A model generated the notes under the pieces. It made no database searches. It saw only the letters and a list, made by a program, of their open reading frames with translations, and was not told where the DNA came from. From Blastococcus sp. TF02A-30 (GTDB lineage: Bacteria; Actinomycetota; Actinomycetes; Mycobacteriales; Geodermatophilaceae), in assembly GCF_003319185.1 (NCBI RefSeq), contig NZ_QOHJ01000003.1, positions 186,001 through 250,000 of the forward strand: DNA of 64,000 nt. Direction: 5' to 3'. The translations under genes were made by a program, and so were the position numbers. This document shows, one piece after another, positions 15,175 to 24,193 of this stretch. Position 1 is the first letter of the stretch. Every line of letters starts with the position of its first letter.

Positions 15175-15863
15175 GCCGGCCGCTCCACCCGCGGCCGCCC
15201 CGCCAGGGCGACCGCCACGACCGCGGCGATGACCTGCACGCCGGCGGGCACGAACGGCGTCAGCGCCAGGGCGACCACGGCGCCGCCGAGCGCCACCCGC
15301 CGCTGCACGGCCGGCTCGGCGAAGCCCGCCCGCAGCCGGGGCCAGAGCAGGGCGAGGAACGCGGCGGGGACGATGGAGTCCAGCGCGGCGCCGGCGGTCT
15401 CCCCCAGGCCGGAGGCGCCGAGGACGCCGACCAGCGTCATCGCGTTCCAGCCGAGGTAGATGGTGGCGCCGGTGGCCCAGAAGGCCAGCCGGCCCAGCTC
15501 CCGGTCGGGGGCGGCGACCGCCATCGCCGTCGTCTCGTCGATGACCCAGTGCGCGGCACCGGCCCTGCGCAGCAGGCCGCGCGGGGCCAGCAGCGGCGCC
15601 ATCCGCACGCCGTAGACGGTGTTGCGGGTGCCGAGCAGCAGGGCGCTGCCGACGGCCGCCGCCGCGCTGCCACCCGCGCCGAGCACGCCGACCATCGCGA
15701 ACTGGGACGCCCCGGTGAACATCAGCGCCGAGAGCACCATCGCCTGCCAGGCGTCCAGGCCCGCAGCGTCGGCCGCGGCGCCGAACGCGATGCCGTAGAG
15801 GCCCACGGCCAGCCCGAGCCCGACGGCGTCGCGCAGCGTGGCGGAGCGCTCGGGGGACGGCAC
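15171..15863 (-). CDS. azlC: AzlC-family branched-chain amino acid exporter
   Basis: 230 residues with five or six hydrophobic segments and the family blocks GLYGIAFGAAADAAGLDAWQ, FTGASQFAMVGVLGAGG and WVIDETTAMA. GTG at 15863 is chosen because TAGGGT stands exactly 7 nt upstream (leaderless pattern), and upstream residues do not resemble the family. Operon with azlD. Divergent from mrp with about 156 bp between start codons. Confidence 0.88.
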   Translation of the reverse strand: MPSPERSATLRDAVGLGLAVGLYGIAFGAAADAAGLDAWQAMVLSALMFTGASQFAMVGVLGAGGSAAAAVGSALLLGTRNTVYGVRMAPLLAPRGLLRRAGAAHWVIDETTAMAVAAPDRELGRLAFWATGATIYLGWNAMTLVGVLGASGLGETAGAALDSIVPAAFLALLWPRLRAGFAEPAVQRRVALGGAVVALALTPFVPAGVQVIAAVVAVALAGRPRVERPA

Positions 15864-15870
15864 GGCCGCG

Positions 15871-15876
15871 ACCCTA
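15871..15876 (-). promoter_or_regulatory. TAGGGT -10 box of leaderless azlC
   Basis: TAGGGT on the minus strand, 7 nt before GTG 15863. No ribosome site is present between the two. Confidence 0.5.
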
Positions 15877-16019
15877 GTTCGCGCTCGTGTGCGGCCCGGA
15901 TCACCCTCCGGCGGGCCGCCCCGCCGATCACCCGCCGTACAGTGGCAGGCGATCCGAGTGCGCTGGTCGCGCTGCACGGCACCGGCCCGGATCCCCCCGT
16001 CGAAGGAGACACACACCGC

Positions 16020-17171
16020 ATGTCCGACACGCTGACCGGCACGCCGGCGCTCGACGCCGTGAACGCCGCTCTGGCCACCGTCCAGGACCCGGAGATCAAC
16101 CGCCCGCTCACCGAGCTGGGCATGGTCAAGGACGTCCGGATCGGCGCCGACGGCTCCGTCGCCGTCGAGGTCTACCTGACCGTCGCCGGCTGCCCGATGC
16201 GCGAGACCATTACCAACCGGGTCACCACCGCCGTCTCCGCCGTCCCCGGCGTGACCTCGGTGCAGGTGGCGCTGGACGTGATGAGCGACGAGCAGCGCGC
16301 CGAGCTGCGCAAGACCGTGCGCGGCACCGACGCCGCCGACCCGGTCATCCCCTTCGCCCAGCCCGGCTCGCTGACCCGCGTCTACGCGGTCGCCTCCGGC
16401 AAGGGCGGCGTCGGCAAGTCGTCGGTGACGGTGAACCTGGCCGCGGCGCTGGCCAAGCGCGGGCTCTCGGTCGGCGTCGTGGACGCCGACATCTACGGCC
16501 ACTCGGTGCCGCGGATGCTGGGCGTGGACGACAAGCCCACCCAGGTCGACAACATGATCATGCCGCCGCAGTCGATGGGCGTGAAGGTCATCTCGATCGG
16601 GATGTTCACCCCGGGCAACACCCCGGTGGTGTGGCGCGGGCCCATGCTGCACCGCGCGCTGCAGCAGTTCCTCGCCGACGTGTGGTGGGGCGACCTCGAC
16701 GTCCTGCTGCTGGACCTGCCCCCGGGCACCGGCGACGTCGCGATCTCGATCGCCCAGCTGCTGCCGAACGCCGAGATCCTCGTCGTCACGACCCCGCAGC
16801 TGGCCGCCGCCGAGGTGGCCGAGCGGGCCGGCGCCATCGCCACGCAGACCCACCAGCAGGTCATCGGCGTCATCGAGAACATGAGCTGGATGGAGCTGCC
16901 CGACGGTTCCCGCATGGAGGTCTTCGGCTCCGGCGGTGGTCAGACGGTGTCCGACGCGCTCACCCGCACCCTCGGCGCCCGCGTGCCGCTGCTGGGCCAG
17001 GTGCCGCTGGACACCCGGCTGCGGGAGGCCGGCGACGCCGGTGCCCCGATCGTCCTGGCCGAGCCGGAGTCACCGGCCGCGCAGGCGCTGACGAAGATCG
17101 CCGACGGGCTGGCCAGCCGCCAGCGCGGCCTGTCCGGCATGTCGCTGGGGCTCACCCCCGTCAAGCACTGA
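16020..17171 (+). CDS. mrp: Mrp/NBP35-family iron-sulfur carrier ATPase
   Basis: 383 residues. The N-terminal DUF59/MIP18 domain spans about 1-95 (ATVQDPEINRPLTELGMV), followed by a deviant Walker A P-loop ASGKGGVGKSSVTVNLA near residue 125 and LLLDLPPGTGDVA. Mrp proteins bind and hand over Fe-S clusters. The usual C-terminal CxxC of ApbC/Nbp35 is not visible here (MSWMELPDGS replaces it), as in other DUF59-type Mrps. ATG at 16020 has AAGGAG 9 nt upstream. A strong hairpin follows the stop. Confidence 0.93.
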   Translation: MSDTLTGTPALDAVNAALATVQDPEINRPLTELGMVKDVRIGADGSVAVEVYLTVAGCPMRETITNRVTTAVSAVPGVTSVQVALDVMSDEQRAELRKTVRGTDAADPVIPFAQPGSLTRVYAVASGKGGVGKSSVTVNLAAALAKRGLSVGVVDADIYGHSVPRMLGVDDKPTQVDNMIMPPQSMGVKVISIGMFTPGNTPVVWRGPMLHRALQQFLADVWWGDLDVLLLDLPPGTGDVAISIAQLLPNAEILVVTTPQLAAAEVAERAGAIATQTHQQVIGVIENMSWMELPDGSRMEVFGSGGGQTVSDALTRTLGARVPLLGQVPLDTRLREAGDAGAPIVLAEPESPAAQALTKIADGLASRQRGLSGMSLGLTPVKH

Positions 17172-17181
17172 GCTGAACCGC

Positions 17182-17218
17182 CGAGAGGCCGGAACCCCGA
17201 CGGGGTCCCGGCCTCTCG
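17182..17218. terminator. Terminator hairpin between mrp and the stress operon
   Basis: Perfect 11-bp arms at 17182-17192 and 17208-17218, extended by a cccc/gggg inner stem around a 3-nt loop. It sits between convergent stops at 17171 (+) and 17231 (-) and can serve both. Confidence 0.85.
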
Positions 17219-17230
17219 CGCTTCCCGGGA

Positions 17231-17416
17231 TCAGCCGAAGACCGCCATCAGCAGCAGCCCGACCGCGATGACCATCAGCAGCGCCGCGAGCATGCGGAGG
17301 CCCCGCCGCCGTCCTCGGCGGTTCGTGACCAGGCCACCCATGAGGTCGCTCAGCCCCTGCAGCTGCCCGCTCGGCGACAGGCTGTTGACCTCCTTGCCCG
17401 GGGAGGGTTCGTGCAC
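17231..17416 (-). CDS. Small membrane protein downstream of tatB, 61 aa
   Basis: 61 residues from the GTG at 17416, which has a textbook AGGAGG 6 nt upstream. The first 35 residues are polar, ending in a basic stretch NRRGRRRGLR, then a single hydrophobic helix of about 20 residues reaches the C terminus (MLAALLMVIAVGLLLMAVF). Such a tail-anchored layout is seen, no family recognised. It is 71 bases beyond tatB on the same strand and is probably the last gene of the sigE-rseA-htrA-tatB unit. Confidence 0.72.
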   Translation of the reverse strand: MHEPSPGKEVNSLSPSGQLQGLSDLMGGLVTNRRGRRRGLRMLAALLMVIAVGLLLMAVFG

Positions 17417-17487
17417 GACGGGCCTCCTGCCTCGAAGCGGGCTCGCCCCGAGGGTCTCCCGCTCCGCACGAGCGGACGCCGGGCCAG

Positions 17488-17877
17488 CTAGGTCGCGTCC
17501 CAGTCGAAGGGCGGTGGGGTCGAGCGGTCGCGGGGACGTCCGGCGTCGCGGGCCGTGACCGCCCCGGTGGCGGCGGCCAGCCCGGCCGAGCCGGTGGCGC
17601 TGCCGCGGTGCACGGTCGGGGCGTCGTCGTCGAGCAGCAGCTGCTCGCGGATGAACGTCCGCGGGTGGTACCTGCGCAGGTCGAGGTCGCGCAGCTCCGG
17701 CAGGTCGTCGCCCAGGGTCTCGTTCACCTGGGCGCGGACGCCGGTGATCGCGGTGCGCAGCTTCTTCAGCCCGGACGCCGCGTCCTTGGCCAGGTGCGGC
17801 AGCCGCTCGGGGCCGAAGATGAACAGCGCGGCGAGCGCAAGGACGACGATCTCGCCCCAGCCGATCGAGTCGAACAC
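17488..17877 (-). CDS. tatB: Sec-independent translocase protein TatB
   Basis: 129 residues. The N-terminal helix GWGEIVVLALAALFIFGPERLP with the FGPE(R/K)LP hinge is diagnostic for TatA/B; the following long amphipathic helix (RLPHLAKDAASGLKKLR) and acidic/proline-rich tail fit TatB. It works with TatC in twin-arginine export of folded proteins. GTG start is preceded by a GGAGGG-rich leader. Position immediately after htrA matches the order known from mycobacteria. Confidence 0.93.
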   Translation of the reverse strand: MFDSIGWGEIVVLALAALFIFGPERLPHLAKDAASGLKKLRTAITGVRAQVNETLGDDLPELRDLDLRRYHPRTFIREQLLLDDDAPTVHRGSATGSAGLAAATGAVTARDAGRPRDRSTPPPFDWDAT

Positions 17878-17913
17878 CTCGCCCCCTCCCTCCGGATGCG
17901 TCCCAGCCTAGGT

Positions 17914-19470
17914 TCAGGCCGCGTCGAGGATGGCGCGCACCTCGCGGGAGCTGCCGTCGCGGACCAGCTCGATGGTCACCTCGTCGCCGGGGGCGAACCG
18001 GTCGACGGCGACCACCAGCTCCTCCGACGAGCCCACCGGCCGGCCCTCGACGGCGATGACGACGTCCTGCTGCTGGATGCCGGCGTTGGCCGCGGCGCTG
18101 CCGGGCTCCACGTTGAGCACCAGTGCGCCGTCGCGGGTGCCGTCGGTGACCGACCGGGCGTTCACCCCCAGCGAGGCGTGCACGGCGCGGCCGTCGTCGA
18201 TCAGCTGCTCGGAGATGTCGCGGACGGTGTCGACCGGGATGGCGAAGCCGAGGCCGATCGAGCCGCCGCCCGTGGACGCGATCGCGGTGTTGATGCCGAC
18301 GAGCGCCCCGGTGGCGTCGACCAGCGCGCCACCGGAGTTGCCCGGGTTGATCGGGGCGTCGGTCTGCACGGCGCTGATGACGGCGTTGGTGTCGCTGCCC
18401 TCGCCGGCCAGCCGCACCGGCCGGTCGAGCGCGCTGACGATGCCGCTGGTCACCGTGCCGGCCAGCCCCAGCGGGGAGCCGACGGCCACCACGGGGTCGC
18501 CGACGACGACGTTCTCCGACCGGCCCAGCGACAGCGCCACGAGGCCGGGCTTCTCCACCTTGATGACGGCGAGGTCGCTGGCCGGGTCGCGGCCCACGAT
18601 GCGCGCCTCGGAGCCGCTGCCGTCGGAGAACACGGCGCGGATGCCCGCCCCGTCGACCCCGTCCGCGCCGGACACCACGTGGTTGTTGGTGACGACGTAA
18701 CCGTTGTCGGCGTCGACGACCACGCCCGAGCCGGTGGCGCCGGCCTGGCCGACGCGGACCTCGATGGAGACCACCGCGGGAGTGACCTTCTCCGCGATCT
18801 CCGACACCGAGCCGGGCTCGCGGGTGATGCCGGGGTCGACCTCGGACAGCTGCGTGCCGGGCGCGAAGAGCGGTGACTCGGGGGTGGCGCGGGACAGGTA
18901 CCAGCCGACGGCGCCGCCGACCGCCCCGACGAGCAGCACGGCGAGCAGCACGAGGGCGGACAGCCGCACCGAGAGGTCGCCGAGCCGCAGCTTCCTGCGC
19001 CCCCGGGGGTCGACGACGACCGGCCCCTCCTGCTCGTCCTGCTCCACCGGGTAGACGGCGGGGGCGCCCAGGCCGGCGGGGGCGTACGGGTCGCGCCACG
19101 GATCGGTGCGGGCGTCGGGCTTCCACCACGGACCCGACGCGGTGCGGCGCCGGCCGGCGCGGCCCGACGGCGGCTCCTGGAGACCGCGCTGCCCGGGGGC
19201 GGCGGGTCCGAACGCCCGGATCAGCGCCTCGGCGGGCGGCGGCGGGGGCGGCGGGGTGGGTGCCACGGGGCGGTCGGCGGAGAAGCTCCCGGTCACGCTT
19301 CCCGGGCGGCCGAAGGCGGCCTGCTGCCCGGCGGTCGGCTCGGGCGCCGGCACGGATCGCGGTGCCAGCCGGTCGGGCACCTCGCCGAACGGGCCGGAGG
19401 CGCCCGCGGGACGGGCGAAGGCGCCGTCGTCCCCGGGCTGCGCTCCGCCGCGGTCGTCGGGACTGGTCAG
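17914..19470 (-). CDS. htrA: HtrA/DegP-like membrane serine protease with PDZ domain
   Basis: About 518 residues. A proline-rich cytoplasmic N-terminal tail of some 180 residues, one membrane helix (VLLAVLLVGAVGGAVGWYLS), a trypsin-like domain with all three catalytic residues visible (His in VTNNHVVSG, Asp in ASDLAVIKV, Ser in NPGNSGGALVD), and a C-terminal PDZ domain. It degrades misfolded envelope proteins. No ATG, GTG or TTG is near the expected N terminus: the best start is CTG at 19470, which overlaps the rseA stop as CTGA and gives a length like Rv1223 (528 aa from memory). GTG at 19380 is the alternative. Confidence 0.9.
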   Translation of the reverse strand: MTSPDDRGGAQPGDDGAFARPAGASGPFGEVPDRLAPRSVPAPEPTAGQQAAFGRPGSVTGSFSADRPVAPTPPPPPPPAEALIRAFGPAAPGQRGLQEPPSGRAGRRRTASGPWWKPDARTDPWRDPYAPAGLGAPAVYPVEQDEQEGPVVVDPRGRRKLRLGDLSVRLSALVLLAVLLVGAVGGAVGWYLSRATPESPLFAPGTQLSEVDPGITREPGSVSEIAEKVTPAVVSIEVRVGQAGATGSGVVVDADNGYVVTNNHVVSGADGVDGAGIRAVFSDGSGSEARIVGRDPASDLAVIKVEKPGLVALSLGRSENVVVGDPVVAVGSPLGLAGTVTSGIVSALDRPVRLAGEGSDTNAVISAVQTDAPINPGNSGGALVDATGALVGINTAIASTGGGSIGLGFAIPVDTVRDISEQLIDDGRAVHASLGVNARSVTDGTRDGALVLNVEPGSAAANAGIQQQDVVIAVEGRPVGSSEELVVAVDRFAPGDEVTIELVRDGSSREVRAILDAA

Positions 19471-20051
19471 GGGGTCCCGCCCGGACCGGTGAAGGCGGTG
19501 GTGGTCGTCGGAGCGCCGACGGTGACGGTGCGGACCACCGGAGGCACGACCTCGGTGTGCTGGCGCACCTCGGCGCCGGCGGTCGTCCCGGAGCCGCCCG
19601 TGCCGGGGCTGCCGGGCAGCGTGAGCGCGAGAGCGGCCACGCCGGCACCGAGCCCGGCGAGCGCGCCGACGAAGCCGCGGCGCAGCCAGCGGGCGTGGTC
19701 CGGTCGCTGCGGCGGGTCCTGCGGGCCGAGGTCGACCTCCCACGAGCCGCCGCCGTCCTGGACGGTCAGCCCGCGCGGCCCGGCCGACAGCGAGCCCAGT
19801 CCCCCGCCGGAGCCCGGCACGTCGGCGGTGAACGGGATGGCGCACAGCCGCGACACCAGGTCACCGGGCACCGCGACCTGCTGGGAGCCGTGCAGGGCCT
19901 CCTTGGCCTCCCGCTGCGCCTGCACCGCCATCCGGCACTGCGGGCAGCCGGCCAGGTGCCGGGCCGCGCGCGCGGCGGGACCGGCGGCGAGCTCGCCGTC
20001 GACGAGCGCTGCGATCGCCTCCTGGGCCAGGTGGCTCTCCGCGATGCTCAC
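19467..20051 (-). CDS. rseA: Anti-sigma-E factor RseA (ZAS family)
   Basis: 194 residues. The N-terminal zinc-associated anti-sigma domain has H-L-A-G-C-P-Q-C (HxxxCxxC) near residue 32. Beyond a Gly/Ser-rich linker there is one membrane helix ([19 protein letters not shown], about 130-150) and a short Thr-rich extracytoplasmic tail. It should hold SigE at the membrane until envelope stress triggers its loss. GTG overlaps the sigE stop by 4 nt and its own stop overlaps the htrA CTG by 4 nt. Confidence 0.9.
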   Translation of the reverse strand: MSIAESHLAQEAIAALVDGELAAGPAARAARHLAGCPQCRMAVQAQREAKEALHGSQQVAVPGDLVSRLCAIPFTADVPGSGGGLGSLSAGPRGLTVQDGGGSWEVDLGPQDPPQRPDHARWLRRGFVGALAGLGAGVAALALTLPGSPGTGGSGTTAGAEVRQHTEVVPPVVRTVTVGAPTTTTAFTGPGGTP

Positions 20052-20638
20052 CCCTCGCCCCTCCCGGGGAGCGCGACCGCGTCGTCCTCGGACGCCGGCA
20101 CCCGGCCGGGGGCCAGGTGCGCGAGCGCCTGCCGCAGCTGCACGCGGCCGCGGTGGATGCGGCTGCGGACGGTGCCGAGCTTGATGCCGAGGGTCGCCGC
20201 GATCTCCTCGTAGGTGAGCCCCTCGATGTCGCAGAGCACGACGGCGACGCGGAACTCCGGCGACAGCGCGTCCAGCGCGGCCTGGATCTGCGGGTCGAGG
20301 TGGGTGTCGGCGTAGACCTGCTCGGGGCTGGGCGCCCGGCCGGGCAGCCGCTCGGTGTCCTCCGGCAGCGCGTCGAACCGGATCCGCTGCCGGCGGCGGA
20401 CCATGTCGAGGAAGAGGTTGGTCGTGATCCGGTGCAGCCAGCCCTCGAAGGTTCCGGGCGAGAAGTCGGCCAGCGAGCGGAAGACCCGGACGAAGGTCTC
20501 CTGGGTCAGGTCCTCGGCGTCCTGCGGGTTGCCCGAGAGGCGGTAGGCCAGCCGGTAGACCCGGGCGGAGTGGTCGCGCACGACCTGCTCCCAGGTCGGG
20601 GCGACCCAGACCTCGGGGCTCGGTGCGGACTCCGTCAC
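20048..20638 (-). CDS. sigE: ECF sigma factor SigE
   Basis: 196 residues. Region 2: [20 protein letters not shown] with [20 protein letters not shown]; region 4: [20 protein letters not shown] and an HTH ending [11 protein letters not shown]. These are near-identical in pattern to mycobacterial SigE, the envelope-stress sigma factor. GTG 20638 is preferred: upstream codons to the next in-frame GTG (20716) have clearly lower G/C at third positions. GTG 20716 sits 9 nt after a stress-type -10 and could give a longer leaderless form, as multiple SigE starts are known in mycobacteria. Confidence 0.92.
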   Translation of the reverse strand: MTESAPSPEVWVAPTWEQVVRDHSARVYRLAYRLSGNPQDAEDLTQETFVRVFRSLADFSPGTFEGWLHRITTNLFLDMVRRRQRIRFDALPEDTERLPGRAPSPEQVYADTHLDPQIQAALDALSPEFRVAVVLCDIEGLTYEEIAATLGIKLGTVRSRIHRGRVQLRQALAHLAPGRVPASEDDAVALPGRGEG

Positions 20639-20725
20639 GTCCTCAGGATCGCAGACGGCAGCCGTCGCGACCCCTTCGGCGTCGATGGGGCGGGCTGCGG
20701 CGTCTCGTCGGAGCACATCGTGATC

Positions 20726-20753
20726 AACGGGCCGCGGCGCGACGGGTGTTCCC
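20726..20753 (-). promoter_or_regulatory. Candidate stress-sigma promoter for sigE operon
   Basis: On the minus strand, GGGAAC (20753-20748), 18 nt, CGTT (20729-20726). This fits the SigR/SigH/SigE type pattern GGAAY-N18/19-GTT of actinobacteria and would allow autoregulation or control by a SigH/SigR homologue. Start predicted near 20716-20719. Confidence 0.6.
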
Positions 20754-20834
20754 GCCGCACCGGATTCCCAGCGAACGCACAGGATGCGGCGAGCGTCTCG
20801 CACCGGGCGCCCGCGGCCGCGGTGCCCGGGCCAC

Positions 20835-20840
20835 TACCCT
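20835..20840 (+). promoter_or_regulatory. TACCCT -10 box of leaderless methyltransferase gene
   Basis: TACCCT followed by 6 nt and GTG 20847. No ribosome site intervenes. Confidence 0.5.
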
Positions 20841-20846
20841 CGGCCG

Positions 20847-21503
20847 GTGATGAGCGCCCACCCCCCGCCGCCGGGCAGCGGCAGCGAAGGCGCCGCGTAC
20901 GCCGACCGCTTCGCCGCCGAGCCCCCCGAGATGACGGCGGCCCGCGAGCGGGCGGCGCACCTCCCCGGGCCCGCCCCGGTCCAGCCGGCGGTCGGCGCCA
21001 CCCTGGCCGTGCTGGCGGCGCAGGTCGAGGCGCGGTCGGTGGTCTCCATCGGCAGCGGCGGCGGGCTGGCCGGCCTGTGGCTGCTGCGCGGCATGCGCCC
21101 GGACGGCGTCCTCACCGCCCTGGACGGCGACCCCGAGCAGCTCCGGGCCACCCGCCGGGCGTTCGCCGACGCCGGGATCGCCCCCGGCCGGGCGCGGATG
21201 ATCTTCGGCACCCCGGCCGAGGTCCTCCCCCGGCTCTCCCCGGGCGCCTACGACCTGGTCGTCTGCGCCGGCCCGCCCCGCGAGTACGCCGCCCACCTGG
21301 GCGCGCTGCTGGACCTGGTCCGTGTCGGCGGCACGCTGGTCTGCCACGGGCTGCTGGCCGGCGACCGGATCGCCGACCGCACGGCCCGCGACCCCGACAC
21401 CGTCGCCTGGCGGGAGATCAGCCGCGCCGTCCGGGAGGACGAGGGGCTGCTGCCCGCCGTCCTGCCCATCGGCGCCGGCCTGCTGGTGGCCACGAAGCGC
21501 TAG
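20847..21503 (+). CDS. O-methyltransferase (Rv1220c-like)
   Basis: 218 residues of the SAM-dependent O-methyltransferase family. The SAM site is seen as [19 protein letters not shown] followed by the acidic [23 protein letters not shown] replaces the more usual metal-site Asp motif. The first codons are GTG-ATG; GTG 20847 follows a TACCCT box by 6 nt and is taken as a leaderless start, with ATG 20850 as alternative. Divergent to sigE as in mycobacteria. Substrate unknown. Its TAG stop and the TAG stop of glgC on the other strand share one CTAG palindrome at 21500-21503. Confidence 0.85.
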   Translation: MMSAHPPPPGSGSEGAAYADRFAAEPPEMTAARERAAHLPGPAPVQPAVGATLAVLAAQVEARSVVSIGSGGGLAGLWLLRGMRPDGVLTALDGDPEQLRATRRAFADAGIAPGRARMIFGTPAEVLPRLSPGAYDLVVCAGPPREYAAHLGALLDLVRVGGTLVCHGLLAGDRIADRTARDPDTVAWREISRAVREDEGLLPAVLPIGAGLLVATKR

Positions 21504-22720
21504 AGGAGCGCGCGGGCGCCCTTGCCGAGCACGGTGATGCCACCGGCGCTCACGTGGTACCGCTCGCGGTCCGCGTCGAGGTCGACCCCGATGCGGGCTC
21601 CGGCCGGGACGACGGCGTTCTTGTCCAGGATCGCCCGGCGCACGACGGCGCCCTCGCCGATGAAGACGCCGTCCATGACGACGCTGCCCTCGACCCGGGC
21701 ACCCCGCTCGACCCGCGCCCCCGGCGAGATCACCGAGGTGTGCACGGAGCCGCCGCCGATGATGGCGCCGGCGCTGACCATCGACTCCTCGGCGCGGCCG
21801 CCGAGCACGAACTTCGCCGGCGGCAGCTGCGGCGGGAGGGTGTAGATGGGCCAGCGGTCGTTGTAGAGGTTGAAGACCGGGGTGACCGACACCAGGTCCA
21901 TGTGCGCGTCGTAGTACGAGTCGATCGTCCCCACGTCGCGCCAGTACCCGTGGTCGCGCTCGGTGGCACCCGGGACGACGTTGGTCGAGAAGTCGTAGAC
22001 CCACGCCTCCCCCGCGTCGGCGAGCATCGGCATGATCGAGCCGCCCATGTCGTGCACGGAGCTGTCGTCGGCGGCGTCGGTGCGCAGCGCCTCGAGCAGG
22101 GCGTCGGTGGTGAAGACGTAGTTGCCCATGGAGGCGAAGCTCTCCTCGGGCGAGTCCGGCAGGCCGGGCGGGTCGGCGGGCTTCTCCAGGAACCCGAGCA
22201 CCTTGCCCGCGGCGTCGGCGTCGATGACCCCGAACTCGGTCGCGTCGCGCCGCGGTACCCGCAGCCCGGCGATCGTCACGCCGGCACCGGTCTGCAGGTG
22301 CTGGTCGATCATCTGCCGCGGGTCCATCCGGTACACGTGGTCGGCACCGAAGACGACGACGATGTCGGGCCGCTCGTCGTAGATGAGGTTGAGGCTCTGG
22401 AAGATCGCGTCGGCGCTGCCGGTGTACCAGCGCGGGCCGAGCCGCTGCTGCGCCGGGACCGGGGTCACGTAGTTGCCCAGCAGCGCCGACATCCGCCAGG
22501 TCTGGGTGATGTGCCGGTCGAGGCTGTGGCTCTTGTACTGGGTGAGGACGGCGATCTGCCGGATGTCGCCGTTCACCAGGTTCGACAGCACGAAGTCGAT
22601 CAGCCGGTAGTTGCCCCCGAACGGGACAGCCGGCTTCGCGCGGTCCTGGGTGAGCGGGGACAGCCGCTTGCCCTCACCGCCCGCCAGGACGATGCCGAGA
22701 ACCCGAGGACCGCCGCGCAT
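21500..22720 (-). CDS. glgC: Glucose-1-phosphate adenylyltransferase
   Basis: 406 residues. N-terminal nucleotidyltransferase motif [16 protein letters not shown], the [18 protein letters not shown] stretch, the [11 protein letters not shown] substrate loop and a C-terminal left-handed beta-helix with hexapeptide repeats. It makes ADP-glucose for glycogen or maltosyl-phosphate pathways in the cytoplasm. ATG 22720 has TACGTT 6 nt upstream, suggesting a leaderless mRNA. Divergent to glgA, its pathway partner. Confidence 0.95.
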   Translation of the reverse strand: MRGGPRVLGIVLAGGEGKRLSPLTQDRAKPAVPFGGNYRLIDFVLSNLVNGDIRQIAVLTQYKSHSLDRHITQTWRMSALLGNYVTPVPAQQRLGPRWYTGSADAIFQSLNLIYDERPDIVVVFGADHVYRMDPRQMIDQHLQTGAGVTIAGLRVPRRDATEFGVIDADAAGKVLGFLEKPADPPGLPDSPEESFASMGNYVFTTDALLEALRTDAADDSSVHDMGGSIMPMLADAGEAWVYDFSTNVVPGATERDHGYWRDVGTIDSYYDAHMDLVSVTPVFNLYNDRWPIYTLPPQLPPAKFVLGGRAEESMVSAGAIIGGGSVHTSVISPGARVERGARVEGSVVMDGVFIGEGAVVRRAILDKNAVVPAGARIGVDLDADRERYHVSAGGITVLGKGARALL

Positions 22721-22726
22721 GGACGC

Positions 22727-22732
22727 AACGTA
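22727..22732 (-). promoter_or_regulatory. TACGTT -10 box of leaderless glgC
   Basis: TACGTT on the minus strand, 6 nt before the ATG at 22720. Confidence 0.5.
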
Positions 22733-22779
22733 TCCGCTGGCCGTGATCACCGCGCCCGGTGGAGCTGCGATCCGCCCCC

Positions 22780-22785
22780 TAGGGT
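22780..22785 (+). promoter_or_regulatory. TAGGGT -10 box of leaderless glgA
   Basis: TAGGGT followed by 7 nt and GTG 22793. The intervening GAGGA is too close to the start to act as a normal ribosome site. Confidence 0.55.
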
Positions 22786-22792
22786 GAGGAAT

Positions 22793-23965
22793 GTGCGCAT
22801 CGGCATCGTGACCAGGGAGTGGCCGCCGGACGTCTACGGCGGCGCCGGGGTGCACGTCGAGCACCTCGTCGCGGCGCTGCGCGAGCTGCCCGACGGCCCC
22901 GGCATCGAGGTGCACACCTTCGGCGAGCCGCGCTCCGACGCGACCGCCCACCCCGTCCCGGCCGGCCTGCGCGGGGCCAACGGCGCGCTCCAGGCGATCG
23001 GCGTCGACGTCGAGATGGCCGCGGCCCTCGGCGGTGTCGACCTGGTGCACAGCCACACCTGGTACGCCAACACCGCGGGCCTGCTGGCCTCGCTGGTGCA
23101 CGGCGCCCCGCACGTGGTGACCGCGCACTCGCTGGAGCCGCGCCGACCGTGGAAGGCCGACCAGCTCGGCGGCGGCTACCGGCTGTCCTCCTGGGCGGAG
23201 CGGACCGCCTACCTGGCCGCCGACGCGGTGATCGCGGTGAGCCGCGGCATGCGCGACGACGTGCTCGACGCCTACCCCGAGCTCGACCCGGCGCGCGTGC
23301 ACGTCGTCGGCAACGGCGTCGACGCGCAGGCCTACCGGCCGGTGCACGACCCCGACGTGGTCCGCTCGCTCGGCGTCGACCCGGACCGCCCGTACGCGTT
23401 GTTCGTCGGTCGGATCACCCGGCAGAAGGGCGTCATGCACCTGCTGCGGGCCGCCGAGCAGCTGCCCGCCGACGCCGGCCTGGTGCTCTGCGCGGGGGCG
23501 GCGGACACCCCGGCGGAGCGCCAGCAGGTCGCCGACGCCGTCGCCGAGCTCCAGCAGCGGCGCAGCGGGGTCGTGTGGATCGAGGAGATGCTGCCCCGGG
23601 AGAAGCTGGTCCCGCTGATCACCGGTGCGACGGTCTTCGTCGTCCCGTCGGTCTACGAGCCCCTCGGCATCGTGAACCTGGAGGCCGCCGCGTGCGGCAC
23701 CGCCGTCGTCGCCAGCGCCGTCGGCGGCATCCCGGAGGTGGTCGCCGACGGCCGCACCGGGCTGCTCGTCCCCTACGACGCCGCCGACCCCGGCGCCTTC
23801 GAGGACGGTCTCGCGGCGCGGATGGCCGAGCTGCTGGCCGACCACGACCGGGCCGCGGGCATGGGTGCCGCCGGGCGCGACCGGGTGCTCGCCGAGTTCG
23901 GCTGGGCGGCCATCGCGGAGCAGACGGTGGCGGTCTACTCCGCCGTCCTGGCGGCCCGGGCGTAG
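22793..23965 (+). CDS. glgA: Glycogen synthase / ADP-glucose glucosyltransferase (actinobacterial GlgA)
   Basis: 390 residues, GT4-like glycosyltransferase with GT-B fold. Seen: the N-terminal [19 protein letters not shown] with the Gly-rich acceptor loop, [14 protein letters not shown], the second-domain [15 protein letters not shown], and the C-terminal donor site [15 protein letters not shown] with the paired Glu. This is the short actinobacterial form (Rv1212c; GlgM in mycobacteria makes maltose-1-phosphate), so the product could be glycogen or maltose-1-phosphate. GTG 22793 follows TAGGGT by 7 nt. Confidence 0.93.
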   Translation: MRIGIVTREWPPDVYGGAGVHVEHLVAALRELPDGPGIEVHTFGEPRSDATAHPVPAGLRGANGALQAIGVDVEMAAALGGVDLVHSHTWYANTAGLLASLVHGAPHVVTAHSLEPRRPWKADQLGGGYRLSSWAERTAYLAADAVIAVSRGMRDDVLDAYPELDPARVHVVGNGVDAQAYRPVHDPDVVRSLGVDPDRPYALFVGRITRQKGVMHLLRAAEQLPADAGLVLCAGAADTPAERQQVADAVAELQQRRSGVVWIEEMLPREKLVPLITGATVFVVPSVYEPLGIVNLEAAACGTAVVASAVGGIPEVVADGRTGLLVPYDAADPGAFEDGLAARMAELLADHDRAAGMGAAGRDRVLAEFGWAAIAEQTVAVYSAVLAARA

Positions 23966-23966
23966 C

Positions 23967-24112
23967 GCCTGGCGCTGGTACCTTTTCCCCGCCGGCCCGT
24001 GCGCCGGCGGCGCAGGCGCAGCGAAGTCCGGTGAGATCCCGGCGCTGTCCCGCAACTGTGGTGGCCGCCCGCGCAGCGGAGGGCCCGAGCCAGATCGCCT
24101 GCCCTGCGCCGT
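23967..24112 (+). promoter_or_regulatory. Cobalamin riboswitch
   Basis: The core is recognisable: GAAGTCCGGTGAGATCC (24023-24039), the GCTGTCCCGCAACTGTG stretch (24043-24059) and the B12-box-like GAGCCAGATCGCCTGCC (24087-24103), in the right order. It lies between glgA and an ABC importer gene starting at 24194. A CCTCC directly before the GGAGG ribosome site (24176-24188) suggests that bound cobalamin shuts down translation of the importer. Exact 5' and 3' limits are estimates. Confidence 0.92.
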
Positions 24113-24193
24113 GCAACCGACCCTCGCGGCAGGGGTCGCGCATCGGGCGTCGGGTCAGCTCGGAAGCGGCCCGCCGCCTCCTGGAGGCCCTCC

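Noticed and set aside
20117-22792. Open frame continuing upstream of glgA for 2.7 kb
   Set aside because: Only the part from GTG 22793 matches glycogen synthase; the rest overlaps sigE, the methyltransferase and glgC and is not protein-like.
24002-24143. Coding region on either strand across the riboswitch
   Set aside because: Open frames exist but the conserved cobalamin riboswitch core occupies this stretch and there is no ribosome site or protein family match.
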